In this document: positions 17,499-26,442 of the stretch, in pieces | Layout: each line of letters opens with the position of its first letter | How positions within the stretch are numbered: the first letter of the stretch is position 1 | Source: Cohnella nanjingensis | Lineage (GTDB): Bacteria > Bacillota > Bacilli > Paenibacillales > Paenibacillaceae | Assembly (NCBI RefSeq): GCF_014212125.1 | Contig: NZ_JACJVP010000010.1 | Coordinates: 19,000 to 69,973, forward strand | DNA: 50,974 nucleotides | Direction: 5' to 3' | Position numbers and translations under genes: made by a program | Notes under the pieces: model-generated | Database searches by the model: none | Seen by the model: only the letters and a program-made list of their open reading frames with translations | Told to the model about the DNA's origin: nothing

Positions 17499-17579
17499 AT
17501 GGCTATGAGAGAACCGAGCTACCATTTTTCCAGACAAGTAAACTCAGAGAAGCCTTTTCGAGGAGGAGAACAAAAGGTT

Positions 17580-20120
17580 ATGAAGAAAAGATTAGTCAGC
17601 CTCGTGCTGGCGATCGCCGTAGTAATGTCCTACGCGGTCTCCGCTTTCGCTGCAACGCCTACTGACGTTGCCGGCAACAAGAACCAAACTGCAATCGAAG
17701 AGCTTGTAGCTCTCGGCGTAATCAACGGTTACACCGACGGCACGTTCAAGCCGGAGAACAAGATCACCCGCGCTGAACTGGCCAAGATCGTCGTTGAAGT
17801 TACTGGCTTCGGCAAGACTGCTGAAGCACTGAAGAACGTAAAGTCCAAATTCACTGACGTTAAAGTCAATGAATGGTACACGGGCTACATCAACGTTGCC
17901 GAAACCAAGGGCTACATCCTTGGCGACAAGGACAAGAACGGTAAAGTTACAAAGTTCCGTCCTAACGACAACATCAAGTTCGAAGAAGTAACGGCAATCA
18001 TCCTGCGTGCTATCGGCTACCAAGATGCGCACCTGTCCGGCAACTGGCCGTACAACGTTGTCGTCAAAGCTGACGACATCGGCCTGTTCAGCAAAGTGGA
18101 CATCGCTCAAGGTACGCTGGCTTCCCGCGGCGTCGTTTCGCAAATCGTGAACAACGGCTTGCTGAAGCAAATGGTTGCATGGGATCCTGAGAAGGCAAAC
18201 TTCGTTAACGTAAAGGATCCTAACAACAACAATGTATTCCTGATCTCCAAACTGGGCACGACTGAATGGGCTGTTGTAACGGCTAACTCCCTCGATGCTC
18301 AAGGCAAGATCGAACTGAACGGCACTCGCCAAGTTACGGCTTCCAACTTCATCGTAACGGGCGGCGCTAAACTGGCTGACCTGCTTGGCCACCGCGTACT
18401 CGTTCTGAAGACGAACGATGCTAAGGTTCTGGCAGTTAGCGATCTGATCAGCGCTGACAACGTAGTTACGGGTAAGTTGAACGCTAGCGTTACTAAAACC
18501 ACGTATGCTATCGATAACGGCCTGGAAGTTAAAGTTGGATCTGACGTTCTCAAGTTCAACCTGACTGCTTCTACGCAACTCTTCTCCAACACGAATACTG
18601 TCTACTCGATTGCTAAGGATGCCGACGTAACTGTTTACCTGACGAACATTGTTGTTACTAACGACTACGGCGACAAGACTTCCAAGCAAGTTGTTCTGTC
18701 CGTCGTTGCGAACACGTTCGGCTACCAAAACGTGAAGCTCGAGTCCACTGTTGCAGCTACTTCTACTGCTAAAGCGCGTGTAATCACGGGCAGAGGCGCA
18801 GTTGATGTAACGGACGCTACGGTTATCACGATCAACGGCGAGACGAAGACCTTCGCTGATCTGGCGAAGAACGACATCTTGAACGTTGCATTCAACACTG
18901 ACAAAGTAGCTACGGTCATCAATGCTACGCGTAACGTTGTTGAAGGTAAGATCGACGCAGTTCGTACCACGACTGAAGCTAAGTACTACACGGTTAACGG
19001 TGTAGAGTACAAGGAAGTTAACTCGCTGGGTCTGCTTCCAGAAGCTACTTACAAGCTGTTCTTGAACGCAGATAAGAATGTAGCTGCTGCTGAACTGGTT
19101 GTACCAGGCTCCGCAGGTAACGTTGCTGTCATCCTGTCGATCAAGGACCATGCACAAATCGTTGAAAATGGCATTTTGACGAACACTTTCAAGGATGTTG
19201 TAACGTACTACTCCTTGAAGGATGACAAAGTTCTGTCTCTGAACCTGGATGATAAAACGTATGCAGATCAAGATGCAGCTGATCTCGATGAGAAGAAAGC
19301 TGTTATTGAATGGAAAACGGATAACTCCGGCAACGTAACGGGTATTAAGACAGCAGTCGCACTGTCTTCGGCTGGCACAGTATCCGACAAATCGGATTCC
19401 TCCTTCAAAAAAGGCGGCTCTACGTACTACATCAATGCCAACACGCTGGTGTATGACGCTACAAAAGCTTCTGAAGCTACCAAGTCTGATCGTAAGGTTA
19501 GCAAGTCTGACCTGACGAAGCTGGCTAACGGTGCAGAAGTTGCTGTATATGCATCTGGTGCATATGCGCAATACGTCTTCGTAACGAAGTCGTCTACGGG
19601 CGACGATCTGAAAGCTGCATTCGGTACGTACAATGACGCGTATACCTCTGTATCGACTTCCGGTACGGTATACACCGTCGAATTGAACGTAAACGGTAAG
19701 GCTACAGGCTTCAAGGTAACTCAAGCGGTATATGACGCTGCTAAGGCACACAAAACGGCTGATCATGAACTCGTAGCGCTGTTTGGTGGCAAAGATGCAT
19801 TCGACGGTATTGAATTCCCAGGTGCAAAAACTGCTACTCATCTCCACAGCATTTGGAGTGACAAGATCACTGCTGTAAGCCAAGGCACGAACAGCCTGAC
19901 GGTTGATGGCGATGCTTCCAACTACATCATCAACGCAACAGACACCGTTGTTTACCTTCAAGCTAAAGACAATACTGTAACTGTTGGTAACCTGTATGAT
20001 CTTGATGATTACTTCTACAAAAACGCTGCCGACTACGATGTCATCGTAGCATCGTTCAGCAAAGACTACTCTGTTGCTGACAAGCCGGTTGCTAAAGCAA
20101 TCGTCCTCAAGCTGAAGTAA
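17580..20120 (+). CDS. Probable main S-layer protein with N-terminal SLH domains
   Basis: An 846-residue surface-array protein. Signal peptide is MKKRLVSLVLAIAVVMSYAV to about residue 24 (SAFA, then ATP). SLH modules are at about 33-75 (LGVINGYTDGTFKPENKITR, AELAKIV), 95-140 (RPNDNIKFEEVTAIILRAIG) and a weaker third near 150-195. The rest is Val, Thr, Lys, Ala-rich, Cys-free and beta-like, as in assembly domains. Codon use is strongly biased (GTT, GCT, GTA, AAC repeated), unlike the GC-ending neighbours, which fits very high expression. It has a strong promoter, long leader and strong terminator. Two in-frame starts have good sites: ATG 17580 (GAGGAGGAG) and ATG 17505 (AGGGGGTGA); the first gives a normal signal peptide. 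It is the likely glycan acceptor. Confidence 0.92.
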   Translation: MKKRLVSLVLAIAVVMSYAVSAFAATPTDVAGNKNQTAIEELVALGVINGYTDGTFKPENKITRAELAKIVVEVTGFGKTAEALKNVKSKFTDVKVNEWYTGYINVAETKGYILGDKDKNGKVTKFRPNDNIKFEEVTAIILRAIGYQDAHLSGNWPYNVVVKADDIGLFSKVDIAQGTLASRGVVSQIVNNGLLKQMVAWDPEKANFVNVKDPNNNNVFLISKLGTTEWAVVTANSLDAQGKIELNGTRQVTASNFIVTGGAKLADLLGHRVLVLKTNDAKVLAVSDLISADNVVTGKLNASVTKTTYAIDNGLEVKVGSDVLKFNLTASTQLFSNTNTVYSIAKDADVTVYLTNIVVTNDYGDKTSKQVVLSVVANTFGYQNVKLESTVAATSTAKARVITGRGAVDVTDATVITINGETKTFADLAKNDILNVAFNTDKVATVINATRNVVEGKIDAVRTTTEAKYYTVNGVEYKEVNSLGLLPEATYKLFLNADKNVAAAELVVPGSAGNVAVILSIKDHAQIVENGILTNTFKDVVTYYSLKDDKVLSLNLDDKTYADQDAADLDEKKAVIEWKTDNSGNVTGIKTAVALSSAGTVSDKSDSSFKKGGSTYYINANTLVYDATKASEATKSDRKVSKSDLTKLANGAEVAVYASGAYAQYVFVTKSSTGDDLKAAFGTYNDAYTSVSTSGTVYTVELNVNGKATGFKVTQAVYDAAKAHKTADHELVALFGGKDAFDGIEFPGAKTATHLHSIWSDKITAVSQGTNSLTVDGDASNYIINATDTVVYLQAKDNTVTVGNLYDLDDYFYKNAADYDVIVASFSKDYSVADKPVAKAIVLKLK

Positions 20121-20132
20121 TCTTCTCTAGTG

Positions 20133-20175
20133 AAAGACTCCGGTGGACTATGTCCACCGGAGTCTTTTTATTTTC
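20133..20175 (+). terminator. Strong rho-independent terminator of the S-layer gene
   Basis: A perfect 16-bp stem, AAAGACTCCGGTGGAC (20133-20148) with GTCCACCGGAGTCTTT (20152-20167), 3-nt loop, followed by TTATTTTC. It is one of the strongest terminators in the window. Confidence 0.93.
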
Positions 20176-20249
20176 TATAAACCAAAACTTTTTGGCTCTC
20201 ATTTACGTATAGTAGTTAGGCGAATATGGGAATGGGAGTGACACCAATC

Positions 20250-22373
20250 ATGAAGCGAAAGTTGAAGAATTCGCTCCTGCTCACAGCAGGAATTGTATTT
20301 ATGTCAAGCGCAGCCTTGCCAGTACTAAACTTGCCGATTCAACATGCTCAAGCAGCCAGTAGTACAGCGGTAGCATCACCGTACAAGAACATCAGCATTG
20401 GAAATCAATTGTCGGTTAAATTGGTTGATAGCAACTTGATTCCCAATGAAAATGGCAACGTTGCAAGCTTTACGATCAGCTTCAATAACGATGGTGCAAG
20501 AGATGTGCAATTCATTGATTACTGGGCTAGACTACGTTCCAATTCAGGTTCGCAATACACTTTGACGCTTCTTGACGCAGACAAGAAGAAATCAAAGATT
20601 GCGTCGAAGTCTTCTCAGACCTATACTTTCTATGCTCAGGTAGGAAGCAAAGAAACACTTAGCAACCTCAACTTACAAATTATCAAGTTTGATTTCAGTA
20701 CTGCAGGTTATGAGAGGTCATTGGCCAAATTCACTTTCCCTCAAGGATTTACGGGAACAGTTAAGAGCGGCGGATTCAAAGCGATTCCCATTAACAATTC
20801 ATTCGTCAATACGAGACCAGATTCATTAAGTCTGAATAAGACATTGACTGGGTACAAGGCTAAAGTAAAGTTTCTTTTAAGAAACGCATCTAAAGTAACG
20901 ATTCCACTTCCAACCTATGATTATTACATACAGTCCTCGGAAGGAAATATGTATAAACTCACCCCTACCACAAAGCTGGACAACTTCATGTTGGAGCCAG
21001 GGGTGCTAAAAGAAGTTGCCTTATCAGCAGATCTGCCTGCATTATCTAATACAACTGCATTTAGGCTTGTCGTCACTCAGAATGTAGCAAGCAAAGACGG
21101 AGACAAGATTAATATCCCAGTCGGCTCCTATGTCATCCCGAACAAACAAGTCGTGGAAAATACAACGACAAACACCAAAGCTTCATATTCTAATGATTTT
21201 GGGACCTATGACGCCGAATTAACAAATCTCCAAAGACTGCCTTGGCTCTCATCCGATAATGTAGTTGCACAAGTTGTGATTCGAAATAAAGGGAATTCCT
21301 ACCTCCCTCTTCCGGCTTACTTGGGCAAGTTCATATTGGACAATAATGTGAACGTAGATGCTAAGGAAGTGCAGAATACGGCTGATGTAGGACTGGCACC
21401 CGGCGCGCAGACAATTGTATATCTGTACGGAACGATTCCATACAACTATGCGTTAAATGATATTAACATTACACTAAACCAAAAGGATGAGACGGAAGAA
21501 GTACAGCTCTTGTCCTTCAATCAGAAAGGAACGGCATTCAAGCTCCCGACTATCCCCGTCGGAAGTGCATATGAATCGAAAGATAATGGTAGAGAAGTTG
21601 CTGTCTCGATTGATTCGATTCGTACGTATACCGGTGCAAGCTCGGACTATGTTGCCGCCTATGTAAATGTAACAAATGCACAGCAGCGTAATGCGGAGCT
21701 GAATGCCTGGACGGGCTACTTTAAGACGAGTGACGGCGTCTTCCGTCCTGCAAAACTCCTCAAAGGAAAAGGTAATGTCACTCCTGGTCACAAGGAACAG
21801 ATCGTCCTCTATGCAGATTTGCCAAAAAATACGAATACGAAGGACATGCAACTCATCATTGGTGAAGGAGTTAACGAAAAGGGTTACGCAACAACAGAAG
21901 AAGGTCTTCTGGGCTATGTGAATGCTGTTGCGTTCCAGGTTCCTGGAGAGGTCTCGGCGAGCAACCAGTTCCAGAATTTGAAGGTCGGTCCTTACACGTT
22001 GAATTTCAGCTCCTTGGTAACCCATCTGGACGTCAACGAAGTCAAGTTCGGAATTAATGTTGATATTGCACGCGATAATACCGTGGACGTCTTCTCTCCT
22101 CGCAAAATAACAATGAAGATAGAAGATATCGGTACCGGTAAGGCGATTATTTCTGAAGATGTCGAGATCGAGAATCCGCAAGCCACTCGTTCCTGGAAGC
22201 AAGGCTTCAACACAGATCTGATCACCAAGGATCTGGGCTCTACGATGGTAGGAACGAATTATATGTTGTCCATCTACGAGACGATCGATGGCAAGACGAA
22301 GCTGTTGGCATCAAAGAGCATCACATGGAATCCTTTCACGAACTGGGCCGATCCCAATGCCGTGAATAGCTAA
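20250..22373 (+). CDS. Secreted protein with about four Ig-like repeats, function unknown
   Basis: A 707-residue protein with a signal peptide (MKRKLKNSLLLTAGIVFMSS, cut after IQHAQA near residue 34) and no SLH domain. I do not recognise the family. Four blocks of about 130-150 residues share a pattern of a beta-rich start, a polar run with I/V-x-F-N-N-type strands, a phrase like LPLPAYLGKF or NAWTGYFKTSD, and an ending such as LEPGVLKEVALSADLP, LAPGAQTIVYLYGTIP or VTPGHKEQIVLYADLP. The strands suggest DUF4352-like or CARDB-like folds. ATG 20250 is preferred over 20226 because GGGAGTG lies 9 nt upstream. Position between the S-layer gene and the glycan locus suggests a surface role. Its low GC differs from the csaB region. 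Confidence 0.8.
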   Translation: MKRKLKNSLLLTAGIVFMSSAALPVLNLPIQHAQAASSTAVASPYKNISIGNQLSVKLVDSNLIPNENGNVASFTISFNNDGARDVQFIDYWARLRSNSGSQYTLTLLDADKKKSKIASKSSQTYTFYAQVGSKETLSNLNLQIIKFDFSTAGYERSLAKFTFPQGFTGTVKSGGFKAIPINNSFVNTRPDSLSLNKTLTGYKAKVKFLLRNASKVTIPLPTYDYYIQSSEGNMYKLTPTTKLDNFMLEPGVLKEVALSADLPALSNTTAFRLVVTQNVASKDGDKINIPVGSYVIPNKQVVENTTTNTKASYSNDFGTYDAELTNLQRLPWLSSDNVVAQVVIRNKGNSYLPLPAYLGKFILDNNVNVDAKEVQNTADVGLAPGAQTIVYLYGTIPYNYALNDINITLNQKDETEEVQLLSFNQKGTAFKLPTIPVGSAYESKDNGREVAVSIDSIRTYTGASSDYVAAYVNVTNAQQRNAELNAWTGYFKTSDGVFRPAKLLKGKGNVTPGHKEQIVLYADLPKNTNTKDMQLIIGEGVNEKGYATTEEGLLGYVNAVAFQVPGEVSASNQFQNLKVGPYTLNFSSLVTHLDVNEVKFGINVDIARDNTVDVFSPRKITMKIEDIGTGKAIISEDVEIENPQATRSWKQGFNTDLITKDLGSTMVGTNYMLSIYETIDGKTKLLASKSITWNPFTNWADPNAVNS

Positions 22374-22386
22374 ATCTAGCAAGGAC

Positions 22387-22427
22387 ACAAATCGCCACTT
22401 CGGCATGATGTCGAAGTGGCGATTTGT
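22387..22427 (+). terminator. Hairpin at the end of the secreted-repeat gene
   Basis: A perfect 16-bp stem, ACAAATCGCCACTTCG (22387-22402) with CGAAGTGGCGATTTGT (22412-22427). No T run follows, so it may act as an mRNA 3'-end stabiliser or a weak terminator. The extended -10 promoter of the next gene lies 22 nt downstream. Confidence 0.6.
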
Positions 22428-22448
22428 CGTCAGTCCTCAACAGAATTG

Positions 22449-22457
22449 TGTTATAAT
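22449..22457 (+). promoter_or_regulatory. Extended -10 promoter of the glycan-initiation gene
   Basis: TGTTATAAT (22449-22457) is an extended -10 (TGn-TATAAT) with no good -35 at the right distance. It lies about 38 nt before the ATG at 22496. Confidence 0.5.
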
Positions 22458-22495
22458 TGGAATAATCGAGTCGAAATCTGTTGTGAGGATTTATA

Positions 22496-23983
22496 ATGAC
22501 TAATTTAGATTATTTGGACACGACTACTAGCGGGCGAACGCAGAATTACACGGAACAAGTAGCGATCCAACGTCAATATTCGCAGAAGAGAAGATTCGCC
22601 CTTAATATCATGATCCTATTCGCCGAAGTAGCAACCTACGTAGCTACTTTTATTGCGATGTTTTTACTGAAAGTATGGCCTGAGTATGCATCAGGCGGCA
22701 TTAACAGTTCTCCCATCTTAGCCAACTATCTACTATTTATCGTTCTCTTTCTAACGATCTATTTCATCATTACGTATCAGAAGCAGTTCTATAAAATAGA
22801 CAAGGAACAAGCGTTGTCCGAAGAGTTTGTCCACATCCTCCGGGCTGTAGCATTAAGCTTTTTAATTGCAATTGGTATCTCGTATTTGTTGAAGAACACT
22901 TTTCTATTGTCGCGTATCTTACTGGTAGCTTATGTGACGACGTTTATGATAGAAGCTGCATTTTACCGATATATACGGAAGTGGAGCATTGCCAGGCTCA
23001 AAGAAAAAGGCGTCATTGTCCGTAGGGTGCTCATTGTGGGTGCCGGCAGAGTAGGGATTCAATTAAGAGAACACTTTGAACGCGAACACACGCATAATGG
23101 ATATGAAGTTACAGGATTTCTGGATGACGATGTGGAGAAAGGGGAGGTACTGGGGCGCGTAGCGGATCTCGAGAGAATCATTGAGAGAGAGAAAATAGAG
23201 ATTCTGTACATCACCATCCCATCGGCAAGAGAAAAGATGCAAGAAATGCTGCATGCCATCTACAAATATCATGTAGACATCCGAATCATACCTGAGATGT
23301 ATGATCGCGTTGGCACTGTCTTCGAGTATCATCAAGATACGGCTTTCCCCTATATCCAAGTCGTTAAAACGCCATTACGCGGACTCAACTTGCTGCTTAA
23401 GCGTACGATGGATCGTACCCTTGCGTTTCTTACATTGTTATTTTTCTCTCCTTTGTTTGCTTTCATAGCCATACTTATACGCATCGATTCACGAGGGCCG
23501 ATATTCTTCAAGCAAGTACGGATTGGCAAGAATGGCCTTCCGTTCTACATGTACAAATTCAGATCTATGGTAACCGATGCGCATCTCATTCGTCAGCACT
23601 TGGACACCACGAATGAAGCGGATGGCCCTGTATTTAAAATAAAGAGTGATCCCCGAGTGACCAAGATCGGCCGGATTCTCCGAAGATATTCCATAGATGA
23701 GCTGCCGCAGCTGATTAACGTGCTTAAAGGTGATATGAGCCTGATAGGCCCCCGACCTCCGCTACCAAACGAAGTGGCGCAATATACGAATCATCATTGG
23801 CGAAGGATGGATGTACTGCCCGGAATGACGGGGCTCTGGCAAGTTAGCGGCCGCAGTGATCTGGACTTTGAACAATGGGTAGATCTCGATATTTATTATA
23901 TCGAGAGATGGAGCTTTGGCTTAGAGATGAAGATTCTGTTCAAGACCATTCCGGTTGTCCTGAAAGGTACCGGGGCTTATTGA
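22496..23983 (+). CDS. Undecaprenyl-phosphate sugar-1-phosphate transferase (WsfP/WsaP/WcaJ-like)
   Basis: Polyisoprenyl-phosphate hexose-1-phosphate transferase that starts a lipid-linked glycan. It is the full-length form: four N-terminal membrane segments (about 35-160), a Rossmann-like central domain (VLIVGAGRVGIQLREHF near 178-194), a fifth hydrophobic helix and the C-terminal catalytic domain from about 295. Catalytic-domain motifs are KRTMDRTLAFLTLLFFSPLF, GKNGLPFYMYKFRSM, LRRYSIDELPQLINVLKGDM, SLIGPRPPLPNEV and PGMTGLWQVSGRS. It belongs to the same type as WsaP and WsfP, which initiate S-layer glycans in Geobacillus and P. alvei. The sugar (Gal or Glc) cannot be read from sequence. 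It is followed 15 nt later by the ligase-like gene. Confidence 0.92.
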   Translation: MTNLDYLDTTTSGRTQNYTEQVAIQRQYSQKRRFALNIMILFAEVATYVATFIAMFLLKVWPEYASGGINSSPILANYLLFIVLFLTIYFIITYQKQFYKIDKEQALSEEFVHILRAVALSFLIAIGISYLLKNTFLLSRILLVAYVTTFMIEAAFYRYIRKWSIARLKEKGVIVRRVLIVGAGRVGIQLREHFEREHTHNGYEVTGFLDDDVEKGEVLGRVADLERIIEREKIEILYITIPSAREKMQEMLHAIYKYHVDIRIIPEMYDRVGTVFEYHQDTAFPYIQVVKTPLRGLNLLLKRTMDRTLAFLTLLFFSPLFAFIAILIRIDSRGPIFFKQVRIGKNGLPFYMYKFRSMVTDAHLIRQHLDTTNEADGPVFKIKSDPRVTKIGRILRRYSIDELPQLINVLKGDMSLIGPRPPLPNEVAQYTNHHWRRMDVLPGMTGLWQVSGRSDLDFEQWVDLDIYYIERWSFGLEMKILFKTIPVVLKGTGAY

Positions 23984-23998
23984 TGAGGAGTGTCACAG

Positions 23999-26428
23999 TT
24001 GAAAAAGAGGAATGAAGCAGTATCGTTCATGGAGTGGTTTGCTTGGGCATGGATCGGCGTATTTCTACTGATTGCATTGTTTAACAACGGAACGTTCGAG
24101 GGAAATGGGATATTCCAGCTCAGCCAGATGCAGTTTGAAAGACCCGTGCTGCTGACATTGTTACTTATGTTCTTTGTCGCAGTTTGGGTAGCCATTCATT
24201 TCTTGAACAAGAGGTTTGTACTTCAGCATAGAACTGTCTATGTAGCTGGTGCAATTCTATTGCCATTTATCTATCTGGTTAGCTCCATTCAGGGCGTATC
24301 CCGCTATTTGTCGGGTTATGGTGTTCTTATTAGCCTTATGTTATTCATTCTATTTGCAGCAGGCGCTTATTTGATTGATTACAAGCGGATCATTCAATTC
24401 TTGCCTGTTGTATTTATGATTTTTGGTTATCTCATCGTACTTTATGGCTTCTTGAATTTATTCGGAAATGTCTATCTCCTCGATTCGTTATCCGCTCAAG
24501 ATGGCGTACGGACTACGTCGATCTTCCAATACGCCAACGCGTTTGCTGTATTATTGTTGGTAATGTGGGTGAACGCGATTATTCAGATCAGCCAAACGAG
24601 TCGAATGGCTATGAAGATCGTTCACGGATTGATGATCGTACCGATACTCGTCTCTTTCCTACTGACTTTGTCTCGAGGGGCGTTGCTCATCCTACCGGTC
24701 ATCGCGATCGTAGCATTGTTCATGTTCCGGCTGAAGCAGCAGATTAAGATTATTTTATACTCCATTGTCGGAATGGGACTCTCCTTGCTGATCTACACAA
24801 GGCTAGCTGACCGCGGCATCGATGTGATGGGGCAAATCACGCAAGCGCTGGGAGAGGGGAAGCAACCGAGAACTGTATCCATCTTCGCTTCTGGATCTCT
24901 TTCTTCATGGGGCATTCTCATCGGCGTATCGATCGTGATGGCCGGCCTTGCATTCCTGATCGAGCGATATGTTGAGCCAAAGCTTCAGGCCAAGTTAGAA
25001 ACGGCGGCGCCTTCGAAGGGATTGATCCTTCCACTTGCCTTGGTTGTTATCTCTGTATTAGGCGCAATCTCCATTGCGACAGACCTTCTGACGCGCTTCT
25101 TGCCGCCAGTCATACGGAGCCGCGTCGAGGATGTCAACTTTAATACCCATAGCGTATATGAGCGTTTAACGATGTATAAGGATGCCCTGAAGATCTGGAA
25201 GGAGTATCCGATCATCGGCGGCGGCGGCGGGACGTGGGATGCGCTCTACGAGAGCTATCAATCCTATTCCTACACGAGCAACCAGACCCATAGTTTTATC
25301 GTAAAATACCTTATCGAAGTCGGCGCCGTAGGCGTTGCTCTCCATGTGACCATGTTTGCGATGGTCATCGTTGCTTTTGTGCGCTTTTATCGGAAAGCTG
25401 ATGAAGAGAACCGCAATCGGCTTGTATTCTATTTCATTACGCCAGTGATTATTCTGCTACATGCCTTAATTGACTTTGATATGAGTTATGCCTTCTATGG
25501 CGGCATCGTGTTCTTATGTTTAGGCGTCATGGCAGGTACGCAGCTTCAAGAGATTGGCTTAAAGTGGGACAAACAAAAACAGAATAAGATTCGTTATATA
25601 GGGGGAGCTGTGCTAGGGATCGTTGGAGTTGTCATGCTTATCGTTACCAGTATGAAGCTCTATGTATTCAATCAATTCGATCAAGCCACGCAAGAAACGC
25701 GCAGGTCGGAGGCGTCGTTCCAAGTTATTGAGAGTCATCTCAAGCAGGCTCATGCTACTGACAAGAAGCATCCAGTCATGCTAGCTCAACTCGCTACATG
25801 GAATTACAAAGCATATGAACAGACCCAAGACAAACAGTACTTGGACAAAGCAGTAAGTTATGCGAGCCAATTGCAGAAAGCTGAGCCGCATTATCGAACG
25901 GCTTCAGAGATCGAATATGTCACTCAGAAAGCTCTCGGCAATAAAGAGCAGGCTCTAGCGATTATGGAAGAAGCAGTGAATCAGCGCCCGTTCACTCAAA
26001 GCTATTTCGAACAAGTGCTAATGGACCTCAGTTCTGAATGGAATGCTGCCAATCAAGCAAATCATTCGACTGAGTCGGATAAACTAGCCAAACAAATCAT
26101 GGATTGTTATGAAAGAATGAAAAAACAGGATCAGGTGATGAAAGACTTGCCTGACACCGTCATTCCATCAAAAGCATTTGAACTGTCTAACACGGCAAGG
26201 TTGGCCGCAGGCAAAGTGCAATTCGCACAAAGGCAATACACGAAGGCTGCAGAGATTCTGCAGACCGGCGTCAAAACCGATCTGACAGCTGCCCAAGATC
26301 AAGAAGTCGCTGCATACTATTTAGCTTCACTACGCAAAGAAGGCAAAGATGATCTCGATCTATACAAAGCATTAATCCAAGCAGATGCAACCATGGAGCA
26401 GAAAGTGGATCAACTCACATCATCGTAA
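23999..26428 (+). CDS. O-antigen-ligase-like protein with C-terminal TPR-like region (WsfB/WsaB-like)
   Basis: A polytopic membrane protein of 809 residues, probably an oligosaccharide:protein transferase or polymerase. About 12 hydrophobic segments occupy residues 15-550. The Wzy_C/ligase core shows TLSRGALLILPVIAIVALFM, then the large external loop with YKDALKIWKEYPIIGGGGGT and NQTHSFIVKYLIEVGAVGVA, where His is typical of the ligase active region. From about 570 the protein is a soluble helical tail with TPR-like pairs (ALGNKEQALAIMEEAVNQRP, QYTKAAEILQTGVKTDLTAA). The start is TTG 23999, 8 nt after GAGGAG; a GTG at 23990 overlaps that site. WsaB/WsfB, which move S-layer glycans to protein, have this build. 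Direct proof of ligase versus polymerase is not in the sequence. Confidence 0.85.
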   Translation: MKKRNEAVSFMEWFAWAWIGVFLLIALFNNGTFEGNGIFQLSQMQFERPVLLTLLLMFFVAVWVAIHFLNKRFVLQHRTVYVAGAILLPFIYLVSSIQGVSRYLSGYGVLISLMLFILFAAGAYLIDYKRIIQFLPVVFMIFGYLIVLYGFLNLFGNVYLLDSLSAQDGVRTTSIFQYANAFAVLLLVMWVNAIIQISQTSRMAMKIVHGLMIVPILVSFLLTLSRGALLILPVIAIVALFMFRLKQQIKIILYSIVGMGLSLLIYTRLADRGIDVMGQITQALGEGKQPRTVSIFASGSLSSWGILIGVSIVMAGLAFLIERYVEPKLQAKLETAAPSKGLILPLALVVISVLGAISIATDLLTRFLPPVIRSRVEDVNFNTHSVYERLTMYKDALKIWKEYPIIGGGGGTWDALYESYQSYSYTSNQTHSFIVKYLIEVGAVGVALHVTMFAMVIVAFVRFYRKADEENRNRLVFYFITPVIILLHALIDFDMSYAFYGGIVFLCLGVMAGTQLQEIGLKWDKQKQNKIRYIGGAVLGIVGVVMLIVTSMKLYVFNQFDQATQETRRSEASFQVIESHLKQAHATDKKHPVMLAQLATWNYKAYEQTQDKQYLDKAVSYASQLQKAEPHYRTASEIEYVTQKALGNKEQALAIMEEAVNQRPFTQSYFEQVLMDLSSEWNAANQANHSTESDKLAKQIMDCYERMKKQDQVMKDLPDTVIPSKAFELSNTARLAAGKVQFAQRQYTKAAEILQTGVKTDLTAAQDQEVAAYYLASLRKEGKDDLDLYKALIQADATMEQKVDQLTSS

Positions 26429-26442
26429 GGGGGGGGCTATAT

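Noticed and set aside
17592..19961. 789-codon minus-strand open frame over the S-layer gene
   Set aside because: It follows from the extreme codon bias of the S-layer gene and has no protein-like motif or start site.
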